Shown piece after piece: positions 34,060-45,199 of a stretch of DNA of 51,778 nt (position 1 is the first letter of the stretch; each line of letters starts with the position of its first letter). Made by a program: the position numbers and the translations under genes. Below the pieces are notes generated by a model that saw only the letters and a list, made by a program, of their open reading frames with translations, had not been told where the DNA came from and searched no databases. Source of the stretch: Dehalococcoidia bacterium. GTDB lineage: Bacteria; Chloroflexota; Dehalococcoidia; UBA2979. Where the stretch lies: NCBI GenBank assembly GCA_028279505.1, contig JANQNP010000024.1, positions 1-51,778 on the forward strand, read 5' to 3'.

Positions 34060-35394
34060 TCAGAACCCGAGCAGTCGGCCCAGACCACCGGCCCCCTTGC
34101 CGGTTGCCATCGCCTGCATCAGCTTCTTGGCGTCGTTGAACTGGTTGAGCAGGCGGTTCACCTCGGCGGGTGACGAACCCGAGCCCTTCGCGATCCGCCG
34201 CCGCCGCGACCCGTTGAGGATCGCCGGATTGCGGCGCTCCTCCGGCGTCATCGACAGCACGATCGCCTCGCTGTGCTTGATGAACGACTCGTCGATCTCG
34301 GCGCCCGCCACCTGCTTCGCCATCTGACCGCCGCCGGGCAGCATGTCGAGGAGGCCGGACAGAGGTCCCATCTCCTTCATCTGCTGCATCTGCGCGAGGA
34401 AGTCCTCAAGGTTGAACTGCCCGCTCTTCATCCGGCGGGCGACATTCTTCATGTCTTGCTCGCCGACCGCCTCTTTCGCCTTCTCGACTAGCGACACCAC
34501 GTCGCCCATGCCGAGGATCCGGGAGGCCATGCGGTCGGGGTGGAACTCCTCGAGCGCATCGAGTCGCTCGCCGGTGGTGATCAGCTTGATCGGCAGGCCG
34601 GTCACCTCGCGCACCGAAAGCATCGCGCCACCGCGTGTATCGGAGTCGACCTTCGACACCACGATTCCGGTGCCTTCGATCTCCTCGTCGAACTCACGCG
34701 CGAGGGTGACTGCCTCCTGGCCGGTCATCGCGTCGACGACGATCAGCACCTCGGTCGGGTCGATCTCGTCAGCGAGAGCGGCCAGCTCATCGGCCAGCTC
34801 ATCTTCGAGGGCGACCGCACCGACGGTGTCGACGATGACCACGTTGGCGCCGGTCCGCTCCGCTTCCTTGAGCGCACGCCCTGCGATATCCGCCGCTGGC
34901 GCTTCTTGCTCCTCGATCCAGACGGGCACATCGATCGAGTCGGCCAGCACCTTGAGCTGCTCGCTCGCCGCGACCCGCTCGAAGTCCGTGGCGACCAGCA
35001 GCGGCTGTCGCCCCTCGTTCTTGTACTTCAGCGCCAGCCGCCCGCAGAGCGTTGTCTTTCCCGACCCCTTCGAGCCGACGACCATGATCTTGGTCGGCCC
35101 AGCGTCCGCTCTGATCAGCGGCTCGGCGTCACCACCGAGGATCTCCACCAGCTGCGTGTTGACGATGCCGATCACCTGTTGCGCGGGTGTGATCGACTGC
35201 ATCACCTCCTGGCCGTCGGCGCGCTCCCGCACCTTCGCGATGAACTCGCGCACGACCTTGAAGTTGACGTCCGCCTCGAGCAGCGCGATCCGCACCTCGC
35301 GCAGCGCCTCGTCGAGGTCCTGTTCGGTGATTTTCCCGGAGCTACCGAGGCGACGGAACGTCCCCTGCAGTCGATCGGACAGTGAATCGAGCAT
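34060..35394 (-). CDS. ffh: Signal recognition particle protein Ffh (54 kDa homologue)
   Basis: 444 residues from ATG 35394. Order of domains: N helical bundle (1-95), G domain with P-loop GSKGSGKTT at 107-115, M domain from about 300 with [14 protein letters not shown] and the RNA-binding [20 protein letters not shown]. It should bind 4.5S RNA and target nascent membrane proteins. Some GTPase motifs differ from the very conserved family ones: motif II reads [13 protein letters not shown]3 reads DTVGA (189-193) where DTAGR is usual, and G4 reads SKVD (247-250) where TKLD is usual. The M domain is normal. It heads a ribosomal gene block. Confidence 0.9.
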   Translation of the reverse strand: MLDSLSDRLQGTFRRLGSSGKITEQDLDEALREVRIALLEADVNFKVVREFIAKVRERADGQEVMQSITPAQQVIGIVNTQLVEILGGDAEPLIRADAGPTKIMVVGSKGSGKTTLCGRLALKYKNEGRQPLLVATDFERVAASEQLKVLADSIDVPVWIEEQEAPAADIAGRALKEAERTGANVVIVDTVGAVALEDELADELAALADEIDPTEVLIVVDAMTGQEAVTLAREFDEEIEGTGIVVSKVDSDTRGGAMLSVREVTGLPIKLITTGERLDALEEFHPDRMASRILGMGDVVSLVEKAKEAVGEQDMKNVARRMKSGQFNLEDFLAQMQQMKEMGPLSGLLDMLPGGGQMAKQVAGAEIDESFIKHSEAIVLSMTPEERRNPAILNGSRRRRIAKGSGSSPAEVNRLLNQFNDAKKLMQAMATGKGAGGLGRLLGF

Positions 35395-35510
35395 GCCGTC
35401 GATTGTATCGTGCGACCGCATCGGACTCGCTTGCTCGGTGGCTGGGCTGGCGATCGTTTGAGGCGAACCGATGATCGACTGGGCTCGAACCCGCCTCCGA
35501 GGAGTACCTG

Positions 35511-35702
35511 ATGAAAGAAGTCAGGATCCGTGCAGCCGCGTTGCTGACGTCACCGTTCGACAGCGCACACCCGATCCGCTCGTTGGTGCGGATCTATCTG
35601 TTCGCTAACTTCATGGGCTTTGCCATCACATTCGGGCTGGGTGCCCCTTCCGCAACGACCGACGCCGCGCGCGCCGCGTTCGCCTGGTGTGGCATCAGCT
35701 GA
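35511..35702 (+). CDS. Hypothetical small protein or peptide, 63 aa
   Basis: ATG 35511 follows GAGGAG with good spacing, and a perfect 8-bp hairpin (35734-35756) lies 31 bases past the stop, so this is probably a real single-gene unit. The peptide has a polar first third (MKEVRIRAAALLTSPFDSAH), then a hydrophobic segment (about residues 27-45, RIYLFANFMGFAITFGLG) that could be membrane-inserted, and an Ala-rich end with one Cys. It is not a member of the YxKP peptide family. Function unknown. Confidence 0.5.
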   Translation: MKEVRIRAAALLTSPFDSAHPIRSLVRIYLFANFMGFAITFGLGAPSATTDAARAAFAWCGIS

Positions 35703-35733
35703 CGGGCCGGCTCGAGCCCCCACCCATGCTGCT

Positions 35734-35756
35734 CGGCGGGCGGTCGATGCCCGCCG
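35734..35756 (+). terminator. Hairpin after the 63-aa gene
   Basis: Perfect 8-bp stem CGGCGGGC / GCCCGCCG (35734-35741, 35749-35756) with a 7-base loop. No T-run. Confidence 0.5.
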
Positions 35757-35850
35757 TCAGGAATCCGTCAAAACCCGTAGAGGGCGTCGAAAGATCACGT
35801 TGATCGTGTCGATAGTCGAGTGAACGTTAGACCGGACGCCCGGAGTCGTA

Positions 35851-37299
35851 GTGGGTTCTCGCAGAGCGCTTCCGCAAATCTTGCCCTGGCTGGGGCTCAC
35901 GCTGGCTCCTGGCCTGACGTTCCTTGCGCTGCGAGTGAACGGCGCGTTCGACTTCGAAGCTAACTCGCCGGACGGCCACTTCTACATCGTCAGCCTGGTC
36001 GCCGCGATCAACGTCGCCCTCGGTGTGTTCGCGATCGCCGCTGCCGTCAGAAGCGCCAACGTTCGCGTCCTCTTGCTCGCACTCTCGTTCGTCAGCATGG
36101 CGATGATCTTCGCCGTTCACGGACTCTCGACGCCAGGCTTCCTCGTCAGCGAGGAACACGAGCTGGTGACCGGACTCAGCTCCCGTCTGAGCACCCTGGT
36201 GGCGGCCGTCTTCCTGGCAGCCAGCGCCATTGACTTCCCGGATCGCATCAACCAGGCGATCATCCGCGCTCGTCGACCGCTCCTGATCGGCTGGCTCGGC
36301 ACATTGAGCGTGACTTCGACTGTCGCAATCGTCCGCCCGGAGACCGTCCCCGCTGCGATCGTCGAGGAGCCGATCTTCATCAACGGATCGCTCGTCGCCG
36401 TCGTCGCACTGGCCGGCTTCGCCGCTCACCGTTACCTGCAAGGCTTCCGCCGTTCCGGCCTCCCGATGTACGGCGCCGTCGCCCTCGGGTCGGTGCTGAT
36501 CGTCCAGGCCCAACTTGGGATGCAGTACGGCGTCAAGTTTCACGCGACATGGTGGCTCTACCACGTGATGCTGTTGATCGGCTTCAGCGGCATCGTCTGG
36601 GGTCTCTTCATCGAGTACGCGCGCGGGGTCAGTCCAGTGAGCGCGATCGAGGGCCTCACGCTCCGCGACCCGATCGAGCAGATCCAGGCGGGTTACACCG
36701 ACTCGATCACCAGTCTCGCCGCTGCCCTCGAGGCCCGTGACGGCTACACGCTTGGCCACGGCGAACGCGTCGCCGGGCTCGCCGTCCTGATCGGTCAGGA
36801 GCTGAACCTCGCACCTGACCGTCTTCGCGCGATCTACCAGGGCGCGCTGTTGCACGACGTCGGCAAGATCGGTGTCCCGGACCGCGTCCTCCATAAGACC
36901 GGACGGCTGTCCGACGACGAGTTCGACTTCATCAAGGGGCACCCCACTCGAGGCGAGACGATGCTCAAGGCCGCCTTCGATGGTCCCACCGAGCTTGCCG
37001 TCATTCGTCACCACCACGAGCGCGTAGACGGTACCGGCTACCCGGACGGCCTCAGCGGCGACGACATCCCCCTCGAAGCTCGCATCGCCGCCGTAGCTGA
37101 TGTCTACGACGCGCTCCGCTCGGCACGCTCGTACCGTCCTGCCTGGACACCAGACGAGGCCCAGCATCACATCCGCGAGAACACCCGGACACACTTCGAC
37201 CCCAACTGTGTGAAGGCGTTCTTTGCCGTCGTCGATCAATGGGAGCAGCGTTTCAGCTCCCCGAACACGCCCTACCTCGAACTGAGACCGTCGGCCTGA
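35851..37299 (+). CDS. Membrane-bound HD-GYP protein (c-di-GMP phosphodiesterase)
   Basis: 482 residues from GTG 35851 (CGGAG upstream). Residues 1-255 hold about seven or eight membrane segments forming an N-terminal sensor of unknown type. From about residue 275 the HD-GYP domain follows: EARDGYTLGHGERVAGLAVL, LLHDVGKIGVPD with the metal-binding HD pair, FIKGHPTRGETML, and HHERVDGTGYPDGLSGDDIP with the GYP motif; all metal and substrate residues appear intact, so it should hydrolyse cyclic di-GMP. The next gene begins 25 bases downstream and carries a degenerate GGDEF-like domain, so the pair likely forms one signalling operon. Confidence 0.88.
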   Translation: MGSRRALPQILPWLGLTLAPGLTFLALRVNGAFDFEANSPDGHFYIVSLVAAINVALGVFAIAAAVRSANVRVLLLALSFVSMAMIFAVHGLSTPGFLVSEEHELVTGLSSRLSTLVAAVFLAASAIDFPDRINQAIIRARRPLLIGWLGTLSVTSTVAIVRPETVPAAIVEEPIFINGSLVAVVALAGFAAHRYLQGFRRSGLPMYGAVALGSVLIVQAQLGMQYGVKFHATWWLYHVMLLIGFSGIVWGLFIEYARGVSPVSAIEGLTLRDPIEQIQAGYTDSITSLAAALEARDGYTLGHGERVAGLAVLIGQELNLAPDRLRAIYQGALLHDVGKIGVPDRVLHKTGRLSDDEFDFIKGHPTRGETMLKAAFDGPTELAVIRHHHERVDGTGYPDGLSGDDIPLEARIAAVADVYDALRSARSYRPAWTPDEAQHHIRENTRTHFDPNCVKAFFAVVDQWEQRFSSPNTPYLELRPSA

Positions 37300-37324
37300 C
37301 GCCGCGCAACGCTAGCCACGACTG

Positions 37325-38419
37325 ATGGCGCTGCTCTATCGCTCTCGCTGGATCGCTGTCGTGTTGCTGGCGCTCGCCGCCTGCGCCTGGGCCACCGTCG
37401 TGTTCCAGTACGTCGGCGGAGTCTCCGAGGACGCTCCGATCGCCTGGTGGACGTCCCGAGGAACGGGGCTGCTCGCCTACACCGCGATGGCCGCTTCCAT
37501 GCTGCTCGGCTTGATGGTGAGTTGGCGGGGGCTCTCCGGCCCCATGGATCAGCGGCGGATCTTTGCGCTCCACGATCAGCTCGCGATCTGGACCGTGCTC
37601 ACCACCGCCGTTCACGTCGGGGCTGTCATCGTCCTCGTCGTCGGCGGTCCCGCCGAGTACGTCGTGGTCGCGCCGGTTCCGGCGACGTTCGGGGTCCTTG
37701 GAACTCTGGGGCTTGGTTTGCTCTTCGCCTCGCGCTGGCTGACGAAGCGGATCGCGGTCGAACGATGGCGGCTGCTGCACCGCAGCGCCTTCCTGATCTT
37801 CGCGCTCTCCGTTGGGCACGCGATGACAGCGGCGCCGGGCATCATCGAGTCGCCGCTCCGTTGGCTTTATGCGCTCGTCGGCGGACTGGTCGCCGGAGCC
37901 GCCCTCTTCCGCTGGATGTTCCGACACCTCGGTGGTGTCCCGGCAGTCACCCCGGTTGCGCTGTCGGACGACCCGGCGATCGACGCCGGTTACGGCTGGA
38001 CCGACGAAACGTTCGTCGCTGAACTCGATCGCATCCTCACCGAGGCGGCTGGAACGGGTGACCAGGTAATCCTCGTTTACGTTGACTCCTCCCTGCACGT
38101 CGTTGGGATCGAGTCCGACCTTCTCAATTGGACCAATCGTGCTGCGGATGCCGTTGCCGCCGCCGTCAAACGACGCGACCTCGTCACACGGATCGGCACA
38201 GCGGTGGTCGTCATCCGCAAGGGACGGGGTGTCGCTGGTCAGCTTGACCCGCTTCGCGAGACCGTTCGCGACTCCGTCGACGAGGTCTCGCGGGACGCCG
38301 ACCGGATCCTCGTCGGCGCCGCAGCCTACCCGCGTGACGCCTGGCAGGGCGACGGTCTCTACCTCGCGGCCCAGATGGCGATGTACTCGGACCAGCTCCC
38401 CGACCTCAAGGTCGCCTGA
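37325..38419 (+). CDS. Ferric-reductase-like heme membrane domain fused to degenerate GGDEF-like domain
   Basis: 364 residues. Residues 10-200 have six membrane segments with two His pairs at the spacing of ferric-reductase/NOX/YedZ-type bis-heme proteins: His83 with His97, and His152 with His165. Residues ~225-360 resemble a diguanylate cyclase fold: QVILVYVDSSLHVVG (first strand), VKRRDLVTRIGTAVVVI in place of 'R-x-D-x-x-R-x-G-G-D-E-F', and VGAAAYPRDAW then AAQMAMYSDQ like the final helix. The catalytic GGDEF is absent, so it is probably a non-catalytic or c-di-GMP/GTP-sensing domain. Cotranscription with the HD-GYP gene suggests heme or redox control of c-di-GMP. Confidence 0.65.
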   Translation: MALLYRSRWIAVVLLALAACAWATVVFQYVGGVSEDAPIAWWTSRGTGLLAYTAMAASMLLGLMVSWRGLSGPMDQRRIFALHDQLAIWTVLTTAVHVGAVIVLVVGGPAEYVVVAPVPATFGVLGTLGLGLLFASRWLTKRIAVERWRLLHRSAFLIFALSVGHAMTAAPGIIESPLRWLYALVGGLVAGAALFRWMFRHLGGVPAVTPVALSDDPAIDAGYGWTDETFVAELDRILTEAAGTGDQVILVYVDSSLHVVGIESDLLNWTNRAADAVAAAVKRRDLVTRIGTAVVVIRKGRGVAGQLDPLRETVRDSVDEVSRDADRILVGAAAYPRDAWQGDGLYLAAQMAMYSDQLPDLKVA

Positions 38420-38439
38420 GAGCAACGCGACCACACGAA

Positions 38440-38463
38440 GACGCCGCCCGATCGGGCGGCGTC
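38440..38463. terminator. Bidirectional GC hairpin between convergent genes
   Basis: Arms GACGCCGCCC (38440-38449) and GGGCGGCGTC (38454-38463) pair perfectly around a GATC loop, between the convergent 37325 gene and gap. No T-run on either strand. Confidence 0.6.
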
Positions 38464-38526
38464 CGGCCAGTCGATTCGTCTGAGAGGGGCAGCCCGGCGA
38501 GCCGAGCGGCGGCTCACCGGGGCCTG

Positions 38527-39540
38527 CTACTCGAGCCCGCGCTCCGCGAGCATCGCGACGACATCCGTCAGCCGGCAGCTGTAGCCCCACTCGTTGTCGT
38601 ACCACTCGAGGGTTTTCGCCAGCCCCCCCTCGACGAGCATCGTCGAGGGCGCATCAAAGATCGCCGAGGCCGGGTGCGCCTTGAAGTCGGTGGAGACCAG
38701 CTCGTCCCGCTCGTACGCCAGGTAGCCTTTCAGCGGTCCATCGGCCGCCGCCTGGAACGCCTCGTTGATCTCACCCACCGAGGGCGTGTCGCCCAGCGTC
38801 GTGGTCAGGTCGACCAGCGACACCGTCGGCGTCGGTACCCGCAGCGCGGTGCCGTCGAACTTGCCCGCCAGCTCCGGAATGATCCGGCCGACTGCCGCTG
38901 AGGCGCCCGAGCTTGTCGGAATGATGTTGAGCGCGGCCGCTCGCGCGCGGCGCAGGTCCTTGTGCGAGTTGTCGACGAGGTTCTGGTCGCCGGTGTACGA
39001 GTGCACCGTGCTCATGAACCCGTTCTCGATCTTGAACGCGTCGTGCAGCACCTTCACGGCTACCACGACGCAGTTCGTTGTGCAGGATCCCGCGGAGATC
39101 ACCCGGTGGTCGGCCGCCGAGTACTCCTCGTCGTTGATCCCCATGATGACGGTCCAGTCTTCGCCCTTCGCTGGAGCGGAGATGATGACCTTCTTCACGC
39201 CGTCGTGGAGGTGAGCCCCAGCTGCCTCGCCGGTCCGGTAGTGGCCCGTCGATTCAATCACCACGTCTACGTTGGCGGAGCCCCACGGGATCGCTTGGGG
39301 ATCGTTCTCGTTGAAGACCGCGACCTCGTGCCCGTCGACGGTGAACGAATCGTCGCCGTCGACGATCTCGCCTGGGAAGCGGCCGTAGTCGGAGTCGTAG
39401 CGGAGGAGGTGGGTACGGACGTGGACCGGTCCGCGGTTGATTGCGACGATCTCGAAGTCGTCGCGGCGGTTCTGCCACCATGCGCGGAACGCCGCGCGCC
39501 CTGTCCGGCCGAACCCGTTGATCCCTACGCGTACGGTCAT
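38527..39540 (-). CDS. gap: Glyceraldehyde-3-phosphate dehydrogenase
   Basis: 337 residues from ATG 39540; a 13-codon extension upstream is not supported. NAD-binding start VRVGINGFGRTGRAAFRAWW (family usually GRIGR), catalytic Cys in SAGSCTTNCVVVAVK, GASAAVGRIIPELAGKFDGT, RVPTPTVSLVDLTTTL, and NEWGYSCRLTDV at the C-terminus. It oxidises glyceraldehyde 3-phosphate to 1,3-bisphosphoglycerate in glycolysis or the reverse. The residues before the catalytic Cys are AGS where NAS is most frequent. It is downstream of the 308-residue hypothetical and enolase genes on the same strand, with a 131-base gap before it. Confidence 0.93.
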   Translation of the reverse strand: MTVRVGINGFGRTGRAAFRAWWQNRRDDFEIVAINRGPVHVRTHLLRYDSDYGRFPGEIVDGDDSFTVDGHEVAVFNENDPQAIPWGSANVDVVIESTGHYRTGEAAGAHLHDGVKKVIISAPAKGEDWTVIMGINDEEYSAADHRVISAGSCTTNCVVVAVKVLHDAFKIENGFMSTVHSYTGDQNLVDNSHKDLRRARAAALNIIPTSSGASAAVGRIIPELAGKFDGTALRVPTPTVSLVDLTTTLGDTPSVGEINEAFQAAADGPLKGYLAYERDELVSTDFKAHPASAIFDAPSTMLVEGGLAKTLEWYDNEWGYSCRLTDVVAMLAERGLE

Positions 39541-39671
39541 CGCTCTCCCCTGCCCGCGTGCGGACACGCTCGCCCGCAACGCGACGATTCCTCGCTCCGA
39601 TCGATGCTAAGCATGCGCGGTTCAAGCCGCATTAGAACAGTGTCAAAAGCCGCTCAGGTGGGCGACGGTCG

Positions 39672-43245
<3,574 letters not shown>

Positions 43246-43375
43246 CGGTGGCTCCTCGAGTGTTCGCGTCGCTCTGAGGAGCATCGCGGACAGCTGGTAG
43301 CAGGACAAGGATGGCTCGCGGGTTGCTTCTGGCTATGAGTCCAAGGCGCGAAGCGTCATCTGGCCACGAAGTGGC

Positions 43376-44338
43376 CTAGCGGGCGCGGGGGTGGACGTTC
43401 TCGTACACCTCGCGGAGGTGCTGATCCGCGAGCTGCGTGTACACCTGCGTCGTCGACACGTTCGCGTGGCCCAGCAGCTCCTGGACGTCCCGCACCGAGG
43501 CACCGCCTCGCAGGAGGTGGGTCGCGAACGAGTGCCGCAGCGTGTGCGGTGTCACGTGCGTCTTGATGCCCGCCGCCTTCGAGTAGTTCTTGAGGATCAG
43601 CCAGAACCCCTGCCGGGTCAGCCGCTCGCCACGCCGGTTCACGAACAGCGCGTTCTGCGTGCGCGACTTCAACAGCGCCGGGCGAGCCTGATCGAGGTAC
43701 CGCTCCAGCGCCCGCACCGCGTTCGCGTGGACCGGGATGGTGCGCTCTTTCGCGCCCTTCCCGACGCAGCGGACGTACGCCTCGTCCTTGATGTGCATGC
43801 TGTCGAGGTTCAGCGACACCAGCTCCGTCACGCGCATCCCAGTCGCGTACGTCAGTTCCAGCATTGCCGCGTCCCGAATCGCCTCGGGCGTGTCGGCCTT
43901 GCGCGGCTCTTGGAGCAACGAGTCGATCTCCGAAGTCGTCATCGGCTTCGGCACCGGCTTGGGTGCACGCGGCGAATCGATCTGCGCTGTCGGGTTGGTG
44001 GTGAGGTCGCCGCCGTCGAGGAGGAACGCACAGAACGACTTCACGGCAGCGACCTTGCGAGCCACCGTCGACTTGGCGTACTCGCGGCGGTTGAGGTCGG
44101 CGAGGTAGTCGACGACGAGCTGACGGTCGATCGCGCGCGCGCTCACTTCACCGTTGGAACCATTCGAGCCGTTGCCGTCAGTGGAGCCGTTCCCATCGTC
44201 GAGCAGGGAGGCCGCACGGCGATCCAGGGCGAACCGGGCGAACCCGGTCAGATCATTCCGGTAGGCGTCGATCGTGTTTTTTGAAGAACCGCGCTCGGCG
44301 GAAAGGTAGTGGAGAAAATCTTCCACTCGGTCGAGCAC
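43376..44338 (-). CDS. xerD: Tyrosine recombinase XerD
   Basis: 320 residues from GTG 44338, preceded by GGAGG with a 5-base spacer. The N-terminal SAM-like core-binding domain (1-115) starts DRVEDFLHYLSAERGSSKNT and contains an unusual G/N/S/D-rich insertion (about 47-64). The catalytic domain has Arg169 (TGMRVTEL), Lys194 (GKGAKERTIPVH), His265 and Arg268 (HTLRHSFATHLL), His291 (LLGHANVSTTQVY) and Tyr300. It should resolve chromosome dimers at dif with a XerC partner (not in this window). It is the last gene of the pcm-xerD run, though 188 bases separate the two. Confidence 0.85.
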   Translation of the reverse strand: MLDRVEDFLHYLSAERGSSKNTIDAYRNDLTGFARFALDRRAASLLDDGNGSTDGNGSNGSNGEVSARAIDRQLVVDYLADLNRREYAKSTVARKVAAVKSFCAFLLDGGDLTTNPTAQIDSPRAPKPVPKPMTTSEIDSLLQEPRKADTPEAIRDAAMLELTYATGMRVTELVSLNLDSMHIKDEAYVRCVGKGAKERTIPVHANAVRALERYLDQARPALLKSRTQNALFVNRRGERLTRQGFWLILKNYSKAAGIKTHVTPHTLRHSFATHLLRGGASVRDVQELLGHANVSTTQVYTQLADQHLREVYENVHPRAR

Positions 44339-44399
44339 GGCATCCTCCGAACTAGGGCAGTCCCCGCGCAGCCCTCGGCCATCCTTGGCCCGGCGCGAC

Positions 44400-44405
44400 A
44401 GTATA
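44400..44405 (-). promoter_or_regulatory. Candidate -10 box for xerD
   Basis: TATACT on the minus strand (44405-44400) matches 5 of 6 bases of the -10 consensus and lies about 60 bases before the xerD GTG. No good -35 is seen at the usual distance. Confidence 0.3.
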
Positions 44406-44526
44406 CGTCCGGCGTTCGAAGCGACCACCGGCGGGGATGCGGTCCACGGGTTTACATATATCGAAGCGCGACCAGCACGTCGAATTAACGTGCGCGTGAT
44501 GGATCGAGTCGTTCAGGACCCGATCG

Positions 44527-45183
44527 TTAGTCCTCAAAACCGTACTGACCACGCAGCGGAACGAAGCGACACGGGCCGAGAGAACGACGCTCCAGGACCC
44601 CCTCGCGCTTGGTCGCGACCACTAATTCCTGGTGTTCCCGAGCCCCGAGCGGCGCGACGATCCGGCCACCCTCCGCAAGCTGATCGATCAATGGTGGCGG
44701 GAGATCTGGCGCCGCCGCCGTCACGAGAATCGCGTCGTACGGGCCATGGTCTGGTGCTCCCAGTTCGCCGCCAGCGGCCAGCACCACCACGTTGGTGATC
44801 CCCAGCTCTACGAGGACCGCGGCCGCCCGCCGGCGCAGCGGATCGACGACCTCCACCGAGACCACGCTGTTGGCAAGTTGTGACAAGACCGCAGCCTGAT
44901 AGCCAGATCCCGTACCGATCTCTAGTACGCGATCGTCCAAGGTCAGCGCCGCCGCTTCCGACATCAGCGCGACAATCGTCGGCTGCGAGATCGTCTGCTC
45001 ATGTCCGATCGCCAGCGCCCGATCCTCCCACGCCCATTCGCGGGCCTCGAGGGGTACAAACCGATCTCGCGGCACGGCGCGCAGCGCACTGAGCACTGCC
45101 GGCTCCTGCACAGAGCGCGACACCTCGGCAATCAGCCGATCGATCTCGCTCATGGGCATCGGCGGCTCAGAGGGGGCGGGCAC
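44527..45183 (-). CDS. pcm: Protein-L-isoaspartate O-methyltransferase
   Basis: 218 residues from GTG 45183; ATG 45159 and 45153 are in-frame alternatives and none has a clear ribosome binding site. Typical PIMT features: ALRAVPRDRFVPLEAREWAW, EQTISQPTIVALMSEAAA, SAM motif I LEIGTGSGYQAAVLSQL, VVSVEVVDPLRRRA, YDAILVTAAAPDLPPPLIDQ and LRGQYGFE near the end. It methylates isoaspartyl residues to start their repair. It starts 16 bases after the uvrC stop, in the same orientation, so the genes are likely cotranscribed. Confidence 0.9.
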   Translation of the reverse strand: MPAPSEPPMPMSEIDRLIAEVSRSVQEPAVLSALRAVPRDRFVPLEAREWAWEDRALAIGHEQTISQPTIVALMSEAAALTLDDRVLEIGTGSGYQAAVLSQLANSVVSVEVVDPLRRRAAAVLVELGITNVVVLAAGGELGAPDHGPYDAILVTAAAPDLPPPLIDQLAEGGRIVAPLGAREHQELVVATKREGVLERRSLGPCRFVPLRGQYGFED

Positions 45184-45199
45184 CGTCGCGGAGACGGCG

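Noticed and set aside
35827..37239. 470-codon minus-strand frame opposite the HD-GYP gene
   Set aside because: Shadow of a GC-rich coding strand; composition is charged and repetitive, and the plus strand has clear HD-GYP motifs.
37253..38605. 450-codon minus-strand frame opposite the heme/GGDEF-like gene
   Set aside because: Antisense shadow; it also crosses the bidirectional hairpin at 38440-38463.
39641..39646. Perfect TTGACA on the minus strand upstream of gap
   Set aside because: No acceptable -10 box at 16-18 bases, so I do not call a promoter.
43376..44338. XerD gene as the integrase of the phage in 1-14 kb
   Set aside because: It is 29 kb away among housekeeping genes and has the canonical XerD size and motifs; no phage genes are adjacent.
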